Made by a program: the position numbers and the translations under genes
Shown here: positions 46,340 to 54,655 of the stretch, in pieces
Layout: each line of letters begins with the position of its first letter
Position numbering within the stretch: the first letter of the stretch is position 1
NCBI GenBank assembly: GCA_963846585.1
Contig: CAWJWO010000002.1
Span: 62,001-126,000, forward strand
Direction of reading: 5' to 3'
DNA: 64,000 nt
Origin: JAAUTT01 sp963846585
Lineage (GTDB): Bacteria > Bacteroidota > Bacteroidia > Bacteroidales > JAAUTT01
Notes under the pieces: generated by a model
What the model was told of the DNA's origin: nothing
Database searches by the model: none
Seen by the model: only the letters and a program-made list of their open reading frames with translations

Positions 46340-48082
46340 TTATTTATAAAATGTTGAAATATACGTTGCCACATTGCCTTTTCTGTCAGTTACTTCAAGA
46401 TATAAGGTATGTACCATATTAAATTGAATCCGTTGAGGGTCAAATTGATAATAAAGCATGTTTTCTTTAGCTTCATACTCAAACAATGCCCATTTCCCGT
46501 CAATAAAACCATTATAAGTATTTATGCCTGAAAGATTATCCTTAACAATAAATTGAATCTGATCCTGGTCCGAATAATTGTCATTTTTTATATTATTTTT
46601 AACCGGTATAATAATAGGAGGAATAGTATCAATGGCAACTGAAAAATTCCCAAATGATAATATTGAAGCCTGAATATAACCGTTTTTATACTCTCCTCCA
46701 CACCATTGAATTTTATCATATTCGTCGACCTTTACAAGTAATAGTTTATTTTTTAATTTTTCGGGAACCTGAAAAGGTTTAACTGATAAAGTTGCAGATT
46801 TATGCAAAGGTATATACGGGTTGCTTATCTGATGAATTTCCGAATAATAACCACGTTTGGATGGTAATTGCTTGTAATTAAATATAAGGTTGCCATAAAG
46901 CGAATTAGATGATATGTTCAATTTAATTTTTCTGTTTTCAAAAGTATTTTCCTTATTGTAATAAAATATTACTGGGGCAATCTTTACAGGATTTTCTGAA
47001 TTTTGTTTAATAATTGATTTGCCTTTAATAATAAAACTTAATTTCGTTTCATTCAACGCGGCATCCCTGACAAGGATTTGTACTTTCCTGTGACTGGTAT
47101 CAACAATATTTATGATCCCTTTGTCAACAACATTTTTATATATTCTCAGGTTATTATTTGGCTGAATAAACAAACGGTTAATTTTTTCTCCATATTGAAC
47201 ATAATGCCCATAATCCATAAGGCTATTCACATATCGCATTTCATCCCATGACAACTTGTTAATTTCCTGTTCAAAAATTAATTGGCCATCTACAGTAAGT
47301 TTAATATCATAAACTCCGGTTTTATGTAATGATTTATTCAATAAATCATATGTTTCAATTCCAAAAGCAATTTTTCCAGATACCTCAGGCACAGGGCTGT
47401 TTAATAATACCAATCCGGAGTCGCTTTGCATAACTTTAAATTCCATTGGTTTTAATTGGCCAAATTCTGAGCTGTCATCACCAATACTATATATCCAAAG
47501 CTTTTCAACAACAGGTGGGATAGTGTCAGATATTCCAAAATTAAATAACTTTAATATATTTAAAGTCGTTTGCGTTTTTTCTTCTCTTATTTCCATATGT
47601 AAATGTGGCCCTGTTGTATTTCCTGCACTTCCTGACCATGCAATTAACTGGCCTTTATGAATTTTTATAACATCCCGGTTTAGAATCAAATCAACAACCT
47701 GGCTTCTTCTCCTGTATTGTTCATTTTTACAATAACTGTCAATTTCTGACTGAAAACAAAGCAAATGGGCATATACAGATACATATCCGTTAGGATGGGT
47801 AATGTATAATGCCCGGCCATACCCTCCTGTTTCCACTTTTATCCTTGATAAATAGCCTGAATCTATTGAATATACATTCAAACCTGTTATACCCATAGTA
47901 GTAATATCAAGTCCAAAATGAAACATATCCGGCCTGAGCTCTCCAAAATTGCTGGATAATACCAATGGGATATCTAATGGAGATGAATAAGTTTGCCCAT
48001 GTCCATTCTGAATAAAATAACCTGCGAATAGTATTGCTATTATTACTATTAACCTTCTGATATATAATGAAAATTTTAACAT
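46340..48082 (-). CDS. M23 family zinc metallopeptidase
   Basis: A 580-residue protein. Signal peptide (about 9-30). The LytM/M23 domain spans about 30-175 with zinc ligands His55 and Asp59 (FHFGLDITT), catalytic His106 (YAHLL) and His162 in GPHLHMEIRE. All key residues are kept, so it is probably an active peptidoglycan endopeptidase. The remaining 400 residues form a long exported region with several beta-sandwich-like segments and no recognised domain, and a final LYLEVTDRKGNVATY that looks Ig-like. The peptidase domain at the N-terminus, with a long C-terminal extension, is seen in Bacteroidota. Confidence 0.9.
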   Translation of the reverse strand: MLKFSLYIRRLIVIIAILFAGYFIQNGHGQTYSSPLDIPLVLSSNFGELRPDMFHFGLDITTMGITGLNVYSIDSGYLSRIKVETGGYGRALYITHPNGYVSVYAHLLCFQSEIDSYCKNEQYRRRSQVVDLILNRDVIKIHKGQLIAWSGSAGNTTGPHLHMEIREEKTQTTLNILKLFNFGISDTIPPVVEKLWIYSIGDDSSEFGQLKPMEFKVMQSDSGLVLLNSPVPEVSGKIAFGIETYDLLNKSLHKTGVYDIKLTVDGQLIFEQEINKLSWDEMRYVNSLMDYGHYVQYGEKINRLFIQPNNNLRIYKNVVDKGIINIVDTSHRKVQILVRDAALNETKLSFIIKGKSIIKQNSENPVKIAPVIFYYNKENTFENRKIKLNISSNSLYGNLIFNYKQLPSKRGYYSEIHQISNPYIPLHKSATLSVKPFQVPEKLKNKLLLVKVDEYDKIQWCGGEYKNGYIQASILSFGNFSVAIDTIPPIIIPVKNNIKNDNYSDQDQIQFIVKDNLSGINTYNGFIDGKWALFEYEAKENMLYYQFDPQRIQFNMVHTLYLEVTDRKGNVATYISTFYK

Positions 48083-48138
48083 GATACAAACCTTGCTTAA
48101 TTTATCAACAATATATTTTATATTAATAAAGCTATTGT

Positions 48139-48146
48139 TATATTTG
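48139..48146 (+). promoter_or_regulatory. Minus-7 element (TATATTTG) upstream of the coiled-coil-zapA operon
   Basis: A TAnnTTTG match 131 bases before the first start codon. The minus-33 position has only TTTT, so support is partial. Confidence 0.35.
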
Positions 48147-48277
48147 TAAGTAATTATTTAGATTATTTGTCCTATTGTATTAAATTAGTATAATTTAATT
48201 AATAAATATGTGATTCAGTTAATAATTATAAATTATAAATTTTTCAATTATCAATAAACAATTATCAATTACACCTT

Positions 48278-48568
48278 ATGACTGAAAATGAGACAATAGT
48301 CAACTCATTGGAAGAAAAAATTAAAAAAATTATTACTCACTATGATCAGATCAAAAATGAAAATAAAAAACTTTTGACTGAAAATTATGAGTTAGCAAAG
48401 ACTATAAAAATTAAAGATAATGAATTAAAGGATTTGCAGATCAAACATGAACAATTAAAACTTGCAAAATTAATATCAACCAATGGCGGGGATGTTCATG
48501 ATGCAAAACTAAAGGTAAACAGGATTGTGCGGGAAATTGACAAGTGTATTGCGCTATTAAATAAATAA
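48278..48568 (+). CDS. Small coiled-coil protein, ZapB-like by context
   Basis: A 96-residue protein that is predicted by eye to be almost entirely coiled coil (about 5-70, repeated Lys/Glu/Leu heptads such as IKIKDNELKDLQIKHEQLKL), with a final VNRIVREIDKCIALLNK helix. The zapA gene starts seven bases after it. Its size, helical form and pairing with zapA suggest a division-site factor similar in role to ZapB, but sequence similarity to ZapB is not claimed. Function is inferred only from context. Confidence 0.65.
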   Translation: MTENETIVNSLEEKIKKIITHYDQIKNENKKLLTENYELAKTIKIKDNELKDLQIKHEQLKLAKLISTNGGDVHDAKLKVNRIVREIDKCIALLNK

Positions 48569-48575
48569 TTACTGA

Positions 48576-48902
48576 ATGGAAGAAAAATTATCCATTAGAA
48601 TTAATATAGCTGATCGTTATTATCCACTTAAAATTGAAAGGGATGACGAGGAGAAAATCAGAAAAGCAGCCAAAATGATTAATGATAAGGTTTTTCAATA
48701 TAAAACCAAATATGCTGATAAAGATATTCAGGATTTTTTAGCAATGGCAGCTTTGCAATTTGTAATAAAACTTTCAGAAATGGAAGGGAAAGATGAAAAT
48801 ACAGATTTATTCACAAGGATTCAGAAAATTAATGAATCGCTTGATGAATTGATTGATACACGACAGAATAAAGAATACGTTCTTTTACATACAGTTGAAT
48901 AG
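48576..48902 (+). CDS. zapA: Cell division protein ZapA
   Basis: A 108-residue protein. An N-terminal globular part (SIRINIADRYYPLKI; DDEEKIRKAAKMINDKV) is followed by a long helix, the ZapA pattern. ZapA binds and bundles FtsZ filaments at mid-cell. The 6S RNA gene follows immediately, a neighbourhood also known from enterobacteria (zapA-ssrS) and here kept in a distant phylum. Confidence 0.88.
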   Translation: MEEKLSIRINIADRYYPLKIERDDEEKIRKAAKMINDKVFQYKTKYADKDIQDFLAMAALQFVIKLSEMEGKDENTDLFTRIQKINESLDELIDTRQNKEYVLLHTVE

Positions 48903-48904
48903 AT

Positions 48905-49103
48905 ATTGCCCGCATAGTTTCTTCAATCCTTTTGAACTCAACAATTAATACATTGGAGTAAGACTCAGGTTATCAAGATCAGGCCTCATAACGGGAAACC
49001 GTTATCCGATAATACCGGACATTGGAAGATCAAAATATTACTGGCTACTTCACCCATATTTACTTGGGGTTTAAAAGTTTGGAGAAATTCATGCGGGTTT
49101 TTT
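48905..49103 (+). ncRNA. ssrS: 6S RNA
   Basis: The gene-free stretch between zapA and rny closes on itself. GCCCGCAT at 48908-48915 pairs with ATGCGGG at 49091-49097, followed by a T run. An internal strong hairpin ATAACGG-GAAA-CCGTTAT near 48996-49013 forms the terminal part, with a large unpaired centre between. Length of about 195 nt, long-rod shape and the position right after zapA match 6S RNA, which binds RNA polymerase and represses housekeeping promoters in stationary phase. Exact ends are estimated. Confidence 0.82.
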
Positions 49104-49134
49104 GTATAAACATAATTAATAGCTTAATAATTAT

Positions 49135-50700
49135 ATGACAAATGAAATATTATTGCAAATAACATTTTTATTACCTGCTGCAATAGGGATAAGTTCCCTG
49201 GTTGGAGGCGGCACTTTAGGATATTTCTTATTTTTTTTCATTTTAAAACAAAGACGGGAAACCATCATTAAAGAGGCCGAGGCTGAAGCTGAAGTAATAA
49301 AAAAAGATAAAATTCTGCAGGCAAAAGAAAAATTTTTCCAGCTTAAATCAGAGCATGAAAAACTGGTAAATGAAAAAAATTCCAGAGTAGCGGTCTCCGA
49401 AAACAGGCTTAAACAGAAAGAATTAGCTCTTTCACAAAAATTTGAAGAGATTCAGCGAAATAAGAAGGAATTAGATACTATTCGTGAGAACCTTACTTTT
49501 CAAACAGATTTAGTTGTTAAGAAAACCGATGAACTGGAAAAAATCCATAAGCAACAAATTGAGCAGTTGGAAACATTATCCGGCATTACGGCTGATGAAG
49601 CTAAAATCCAATTAATGGAATCATTAAAAGCTGAAGCAAAAACTGAAGCAATGTCTTTCATTAATGAAACTATGGAAGATGCAAAAATGACTGCAGGAAA
49701 GGAATCAAAACGAATTGTTATTCAAACAATTCAACGTGTGGCCACAGAAGTGGCAGTTGAAAATTCTGTAACCGTTTTCCACATTGAGAGCGATGAAATC
49801 AAAGGTAGAATTATTGGCCGTGAAGGACGTAACATTCGTGCTCTTGAAGCTGCAACCGGGATCGAAATAATTGTTGATGATACTCCTGAAGCGATTATTC
49901 TTTCTGCTTTTGACCCTCTTCGACGAGAGGTTGCCAGATTATCATTACATCAATTGGTTACTGACGGGCGCATACATCCTGCCAGAATTGAAGAAGTAGT
50001 TGCTAAAGTACAGAAACAAATTGAAGAAGAAGTTGTAGAGATTGGGAAACGTACTACCATTGACCTTGGTATTCACGGATTGCATCCCGAACTTATACGG
50101 TTAATCGGTAAAATGAAATATCGCTCGTCATATGGCCAGAATTTGTTGCAACATTCAAGAGAAGTAGCTAATTTATGTGCTATAATGGCTTCTGAATTAG
50201 GGCTTAACCCAAAATCAGCAAAACGTGCGGGATTGCTTCACGATATAGGTAAGGTACCAGATGATGAACCTGAATTGCCACATGCTATTCTTGGTATGAA
50301 ATTAGCAGAACGCTACAAGGAAAAACCTGATATTTGCAATTCAATCGGATCTCATCATGACGAAATTGAAATGACTACTTTAATGGCTCCTATTGTCCAG
50401 GTTTGTGATGCAATTTCAGGTGCTCGTCCGGGAGCCAGGAGGGAAATTGTTGAATCATACATAAAACGTTTGAAAGACCTTGAAGCTATGGCACTTTCAT
50501 ACCCCGGTGTAATTAAAACATATGCTATTCAGGCCGGACGTGAATTACGGGTAATTGTTGGCAGTGAAAAAGTTAATGATAAAGACGCAGAATTGATTTC
50601 TTCTGAATTGGCAAAAAAGATTCAAAGCGAAATGACGTATCCCGGGCAGGTAAAAATTACTGTTATACGGGAAACCCGGGCAATTGCCTATGCTAAATAG
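49135..50700 (+). CDS. rny: Ribonuclease Y
   Basis: The 521-residue protein has the full RNase Y plan. It has an N-terminal membrane helix (about 10-37) and a long coiled coil (about 40-190). The KH domain (about 205-270) has GRIIGREGRNIRALEAATG. The HD domain has the metal-binding pair His369-Asp370 in GLLHDIGKV and a second conserved block SIGSHHDEIEMTT. It is a membrane-bound endoribonuclease that starts mRNA decay. Its stop TAG runs straight into a TTGTTAG repeat. It directly follows the 6S RNA. Confidence 0.96.
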   Translation: MTNEILLQITFLLPAAIGISSLVGGGTLGYFLFFFILKQRRETIIKEAEAEAEVIKKDKILQAKEKFFQLKSEHEKLVNEKNSRVAVSENRLKQKELALSQKFEEIQRNKKELDTIRENLTFQTDLVVKKTDELEKIHKQQIEQLETLSGITADEAKIQLMESLKAEAKTEAMSFINETMEDAKMTAGKESKRIVIQTIQRVATEVAVENSVTVFHIESDEIKGRIIGREGRNIRALEAATGIEIIVDDTPEAIILSAFDPLRREVARLSLHQLVTDGRIHPARIEEVVAKVQKQIEEEVVEIGKRTTIDLGIHGLHPELIRLIGKMKYRSSYGQNLLQHSREVANLCAIMASELGLNPKSAKRAGLLHDIGKVPDDEPELPHAILGMKLAERYKEKPDICNSIGSHHDEIEMTTLMAPIVQVCDAISGARPGARREIVESYIKRLKDLEAMALSYPGVIKTYAIQAGRELRVIVGSEKVNDKDAELISSELAKKIQSEMTYPGQVKITVIRETRAIAYAK

Positions 50701-50742
50701 TTGTTAGTTGTTAGTTGTTAGATGTTAGTTGTTGGTTGTTGG
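50698..50742. repeat. TTGTTAG heptamer array beginning at the rny stop codon
   Basis: The rny stop codon TAG is followed without spacer by TTGTTAG-TTGTTAG-TTGTTAG and degenerate units to about 50742. Confidence 0.85.
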
Positions 50743-50747
50743 TTTTT

Positions 50748-50861
50748 TTGAAAAGAAAATGCCAAGATCAAGGTTTGCGAAATCATAAAAAGCGGAGTTT
50801 ACTTTAGTAAATGAGCATTTTTATGATGAGCGTAACGAAGATCTTGGCATTTTCTTTCAAA
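50748..50861. repeat. Large 114-base palindromic element
   Basis: Outer arms of 22 bases: 50748-50769 and 50840-50861 are reverse complements apart from one base insertion (core AAAATGCCAAGATC / GATCTTGGCATTTT). A nested CATAAAAA / TTTTTATG pair and a central TTTACTTTAGTAAA hairpin follow. This is a cruciform-type or REP-like element and not a simple terminator. It lies between convergent rny and cspA genes. Confidence 0.85.
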
Positions 50862-50890
50862 AAAAAGCTTCACAGAAATCTGTGAAGCTT
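50858..50890 (-). terminator. Rho-independent terminator of the cold-shock gene
   Basis: On the minus strand, AAGCTTCACAG and CTGTGAAGCTT form a perfect 11-base-pair stem with a 4-base loop, followed by eight T residues, about 40 bases after the cold-shock stop. Confidence 0.92.
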
Positions 50891-50929
50891 AATATTTATC
50901 CGCCAAAATAAGATGTAAGCTATGCTAAT

Positions 50930-51121
50930 TTATGCTAATTTAACATTTGCTGCATTCAATCCTTTTCTGCCTTCCTGAAGTTCAAAAGTTACCTCGTCAC
51001 CTTCTTTTATTTGATCAATAAGACCTGAAACATGAACGAAATATTCTTTTTCTGATTCTGTGTCCTTAATAAATCCAAATCCTTTAGAATTATTAAAGAA
51101 TTTTACTTTCCCGTTTTTCAT
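50930..51121 (-). CDS. Cold-shock domain protein
   Basis: A 63-residue single cold-shock domain with RNP1 KGFGFI and RNP2 YFVHVSGL, and the start GKVKFFNNSKGFGFIKD. It binds single-stranded RNA or DNA as an RNA chaperone. The gene has a good promoter upstream and a terminator downstream, so it is monocistronic. Confidence 0.95.
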   Translation of the reverse strand: MKNGKVKFFNNSKGFGFIKDTESEKEYFVHVSGLIDQIKEGDEVTFELQEGRKGLNAANVKLA

Positions 51122-51151
51122 ATGATGTATTAAAATAAAAAATTATAGGTA

Positions 51152-51182
51152 CAAATATATACTAATTGATAGACAAAACAAT
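51152..51182 (-). promoter_or_regulatory. Promoter of the cold-shock gene
   Basis: On the minus strand ATTG, exactly 19 bases, then TATATTTG. The minus-7 element lies about 30 bases before the ATG. Confidence 0.75.
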
Positions 51183-51357
51183 GCTTTTTAAGCTAAAATT
51201 TTGGCACTTAATATCATTATTTTATAAAAGCAATGTATTAACAAAAAGTCTTATTTAACTATTATTTAACACTTTTATGCAAAAAATTTATTTCCTTTGT
51301 ATTTTTATATTTATTAACAATATATTATTACGGTTATTATCTATATATAATAAATAG

Positions 51358-51672
51358 TTGAAAAATAAAAATTTACATATAAATATCCTTATTATTTTTC
51401 AACTATTGGTATTTGCAGGGCCCTATGCAATAAAATCTGCTCACCATCATAATTTTTATTCATACCTTAAAAATGAAAATATATGTTTGTTAACTGTTTC
51501 CGACCAGCCATGCACTATATGTAAATTTGAATTTGTTACAGGTTTTATTATAGATAAAACTCTGTATTTTGTTTTTCAGCCATTAATTTCTTTAAATAAT
51601 CCATTAATTGATAAACAAGTTTATAATGAAAATCTTATCTATTTTTCATTAAGAGCTCCTCCCCTTGCCTGA
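51358..51672 (+). CDS. Small exported His/Cys-containing protein
   Basis: A 104-residue protein, apparently starting at TTG (51358). A hydrophobic N-terminal segment (about 8-25) is followed by SAHHHNFYSY, then DQPCTICKFEF with a C-x-x-C pair, a second hydrophobic stretch, and the ending YFSLRAPPLA. I do not recognise a named family. The HHH and CxxC groups could bind a metal. The LRAPP-type end and position 174 bases ahead of a TonB-dependent receptor suggest a metal-uptake accessory (inference). The TTG start and short length lower confidence. Confidence 0.55.
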   Translation: MKNKNLHINILIIFQLLVFAGPYAIKSAHHHNFYSYLKNENICLLTVSDQPCTICKFEFVTGFIIDKTLYFVFQPLISLNNPLIDKQVYNENLIYFSLRAPPLA

Positions 51673-51846
51673 TTCTATATCTTCAATGGCTCAAATTTCC
51701 AGTTTTAATTACCAATAAAGATTGATTTGTTAAATCATTATTAATGAGATAACAATAATTTTTTGTGGTTAATAACCTGAATTATTAATGTTACAGATTT
51801 AAATAGATATATAAATCTATTACACTATTATGTTAAATACCTTACT

Positions 51847-54393
51847 ATGAGATTAAAAATTATTTTCTTTTTATCTTTTCTTTTAATAAATATTACTGCA
51901 ATAGCTAATCCATTCATAATTAAAAATGATTCAACATTAACTCCTGCAAATGGTATTTTAACCGGTACTGTTTCTGATCAACAAGACGGTAAACCCATTC
52001 AGGGTGCTGCCATAATTATCCCTGATCTCAGAACCGGAACTATTACTGATGCAAATGGAAATTTTACCATAAATAATTTACCTAAAGGCATTTATCTTGT
52101 TCAGGTTAGTTTTTTAGGTTATGCAACGTTTAATCAAAAAATTGATTTATCAAAACAGCATAATTTGGATGTTAAACTGCAAACATCTTCGATTGAAGCC
52201 GGAGAAGTTGTTGTAACTGGTGTCAGCAAGGCTACTGAAGCTAAAAGAGAGCCGGTACCTATGGTAATTGTTGGTAAACCATATATAGAACAACAGGCTG
52301 CATCAGGAAATATTATTGATGCCATAGCCAATTTGCCAGGCATAAGTGCAGTTACAACCGGTCCTAATATTTCAAAACCCTTTATTCATGGTTTAGGATA
52401 TAACAGGGTAATAACACTTGAAGATGGCATAAGACAAGAAGGCCAGCAATGGGGCGATGAGCACGGAATTGAAGTTGATCAGAATTCAATCGAAAGGGTT
52501 GAAATAATAAAAGGACCCGCAAGCCTGGCATATGGTTCTGATGCTATTGGAGGAGTCGTTAATCTCCTAACTGATTTACCTGTTACTGAAGGCAAAATTT
52601 CAGGTTCTGCTCAGGTCATTTATGGAACAAACAACGGATTAATAAATGGAGGGTTTAAGTTGCAGGGCAATCAAAATGGTATAGTATGGGGAACAACCTT
52701 ATCAGCTAAAATTGCAAAGAATTACCAAAACCTTCATGATGGAAGAGTATATGCTACCGGGTTCCAGGAAAAAGATGCCAGGGCAATGGCGGGTTTAAAT
52801 AAAACATGGGGTTATTCCTATGTGAATGCAACCTTATTTGACGATTTACAGGATATCCCGGATGGCAGCCGTGATTCTGCAAGGCATTTTACCTATCAGA
52901 TTAACGATATCGATACTTTAAGGCAAAAGGTTCCCGCATCTGTGCTTAACTCGTATGCAATACCTGTGTTGCATCAACACGTGCAGTTGTACCGAGTGTA
53001 CAACAACAGCAATATTTCACTCGGAGGAGGTAACCTAATATTCAACCTGGGTTATCAATACAGCCACAGGAGGGAATTTACCCACCCTGAAAACCCGACA
53101 GTTCCAGGTTTAAACCTGGCACTCACCACATTAACATATGATTTTAAATACAATCATGAAATCGCCAGTATGCTCGAAACTACAGTTGGAGTAAATGGCA
53201 TGTATCAAAATAATGCGTTAGGTGAAAATAGTACTGATTTTCCTATCCCGGCTTATAACCTGTTTGATATTGGCCCATTCCTGATAATCATGAAAAGTAT
53301 TGGAAAACTCGACATTTCAGGAGGCATAAGGTTCGATAACCGTTGGTTTAGTGAACAGGCAGCTTATATTGATACAATTGTCCCATTTTTCCCTTCCCTG
53401 TATAATGGCACAAACCCGGCAAATGCAAGCAATGTTGTGAAACAGTTCCCTGCATTTTCTAAAGATTTCTCCGGTGTAAGTGGCAGCATGGGGGCAACTT
53501 TTAATTTTACAGAATCATTTTTATTAAAAGGAAATATAGCCCGCGGATACAAATCCCCGAGTATTTCTGAACTTTCCGCCAACGGTGCAGATCCTGGTTC
53601 TCAGATTTATCATGTAGGTAACCCTGGCTTTAAGCCTGAGTTCAGCTTTCAGGAAGATATAGGCGCATTTATTACCTTTCCTGATGTTTCAGCTAATATT
53701 GAGTTGTATAACAATTCAATACAAAACTATATCTTCCAGGAACAAATATTGGGTACAAATGGTAAACCCGAGAAGGTTAACCCAAATGGCGAACCTAACC
53801 CAAACGGACAATACAGCAAATTCATGTACGTTCAAAATACAGCACTGATCAACGGAGGAGAGTTTAACCTTGATATCCACCCGTATAAATGGCTCCACTT
53901 TGCTAATTCGTTGACATTAACATACGGAACTAATACAGGTGCCAGCAACCAAATGCACGATAGCTTGAAATATTTGCCATTTATTCCACCATTGCATACA
54001 CATTCAGAATTAAGGGGTAATTTTTCAAAAGGATTTTCGAGGTTTAGAAGTTTATTCGCAAATATTGGGTTTGACCATTTTAACGCCCAGAACAGATTCT
54101 TAGCAGCCTATGGAACCGAAACATATACAGCAGGATATAATTTAATGAGTGCCGGCATTGGAGCAAATATCGTCAATAAATCAGGTTTTACCATTATAAA
54201 GCTTTATATCGAAGGAACCAATCTGGCAAATATTAATTACCAATCGAACATGAGCCGGTTAAAATATTTTGATAACACGGTAGTTCCTAAAGGTATTCAA
54301 CCTGGAATATTCAATATGGGCCGTGACATTAGTTTTAAATTAATAGTTCCCTTTGATTTATCACCACGATCAAAAATATCATCCGGATCTTAG
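51847..54393 (+). CDS. TonB-dependent outer-membrane receptor with carboxypeptidase-like domain
   Basis: The 848-residue protein has a signal peptide (to about residue 20). A carboxypeptidase-like regulatory domain spans about 38-115 (LTGTVSDQQDGKPIQGAAI). The TonB box is near EVVVTGVSK. The plug domain has FIHGLGYNRVITLEDGIRQE, GDEHGIEVDQNSIERVEIIKG and ASLAYGSDAIGGVVNLL. A 22-strand-type barrel ends with the hydrophobic FDLSPRSK region. The GDEHG segment near the plug apex resembles metal-type receptors. No SusD partner follows, so it is a classic metal or siderophore type rather than a SusC. Substrate unknown. Confidence 0.92.
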   Translation: MRLKIIFFLSFLLINITAIANPFIIKNDSTLTPANGILTGTVSDQQDGKPIQGAAIIIPDLRTGTITDANGNFTINNLPKGIYLVQVSFLGYATFNQKIDLSKQHNLDVKLQTSSIEAGEVVVTGVSKATEAKREPVPMVIVGKPYIEQQAASGNIIDAIANLPGISAVTTGPNISKPFIHGLGYNRVITLEDGIRQEGQQWGDEHGIEVDQNSIERVEIIKGPASLAYGSDAIGGVVNLLTDLPVTEGKISGSAQVIYGTNNGLINGGFKLQGNQNGIVWGTTLSAKIAKNYQNLHDGRVYATGFQEKDARAMAGLNKTWGYSYVNATLFDDLQDIPDGSRDSARHFTYQINDIDTLRQKVPASVLNSYAIPVLHQHVQLYRVYNNSNISLGGGNLIFNLGYQYSHRREFTHPENPTVPGLNLALTTLTYDFKYNHEIASMLETTVGVNGMYQNNALGENSTDFPIPAYNLFDIGPFLIIMKSIGKLDISGGIRFDNRWFSEQAAYIDTIVPFFPSLYNGTNPANASNVVKQFPAFSKDFSGVSGSMGATFNFTESFLLKGNIARGYKSPSISELSANGADPGSQIYHVGNPGFKPEFSFQEDIGAFITFPDVSANIELYNNSIQNYIFQEQILGTNGKPEKVNPNGEPNPNGQYSKFMYVQNTALINGGEFNLDIHPYKWLHFANSLTLTYGTNTGASNQMHDSLKYLPFIPPLHTHSELRGNFSKGFSRFRSLFANIGFDHFNAQNRFLAAYGTETYTAGYNLMSAGIGANIVNKSGFTIIKLYIEGTNLANINYQSNMSRLKYFDNTVVPKGIQPGIFNMGRDISFKLIVPFDLSPRSKISSGS

Positions 54394-54395
54394 AA

Positions 54396-54570
54396 TAGTG
54401 CATAGTGCGTAGTGTATAGTACATAGTTGTCAGTTGTCAGTTGTCAGTTGTCAGTTGTCAGTTGTCAGTTGTCAGTTGCTAGTTATTAGTTGTAAGTTGC
54501 CAGAAAATTATACAACCTTATAAACCTTATAAACCTTATAAACCTCATAAACCTTATAAACTTATAATCT
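54396..54570. repeat. Seven TTGTCAG heptamers flanked by TAGTGCA and AACCTTATA repeats
   Basis: GTGCATAGTGCGTAGTG-type units start three bases after the receptor stop. Then come seven perfect TTGTCAG copies at 54427-54475, and TATAAACCTTATAAACC units to about 54566. Three different repeat families sit side by side in one gap. Confidence 0.92.
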
Positions 54571-54655
54571 TATTCTCTTTTGAAATATCTTTTTAATTTG
54601 TTATATTTGATATAAACCAGACTTTCGACTTACTGCAAACGACTTAAACTATTAC

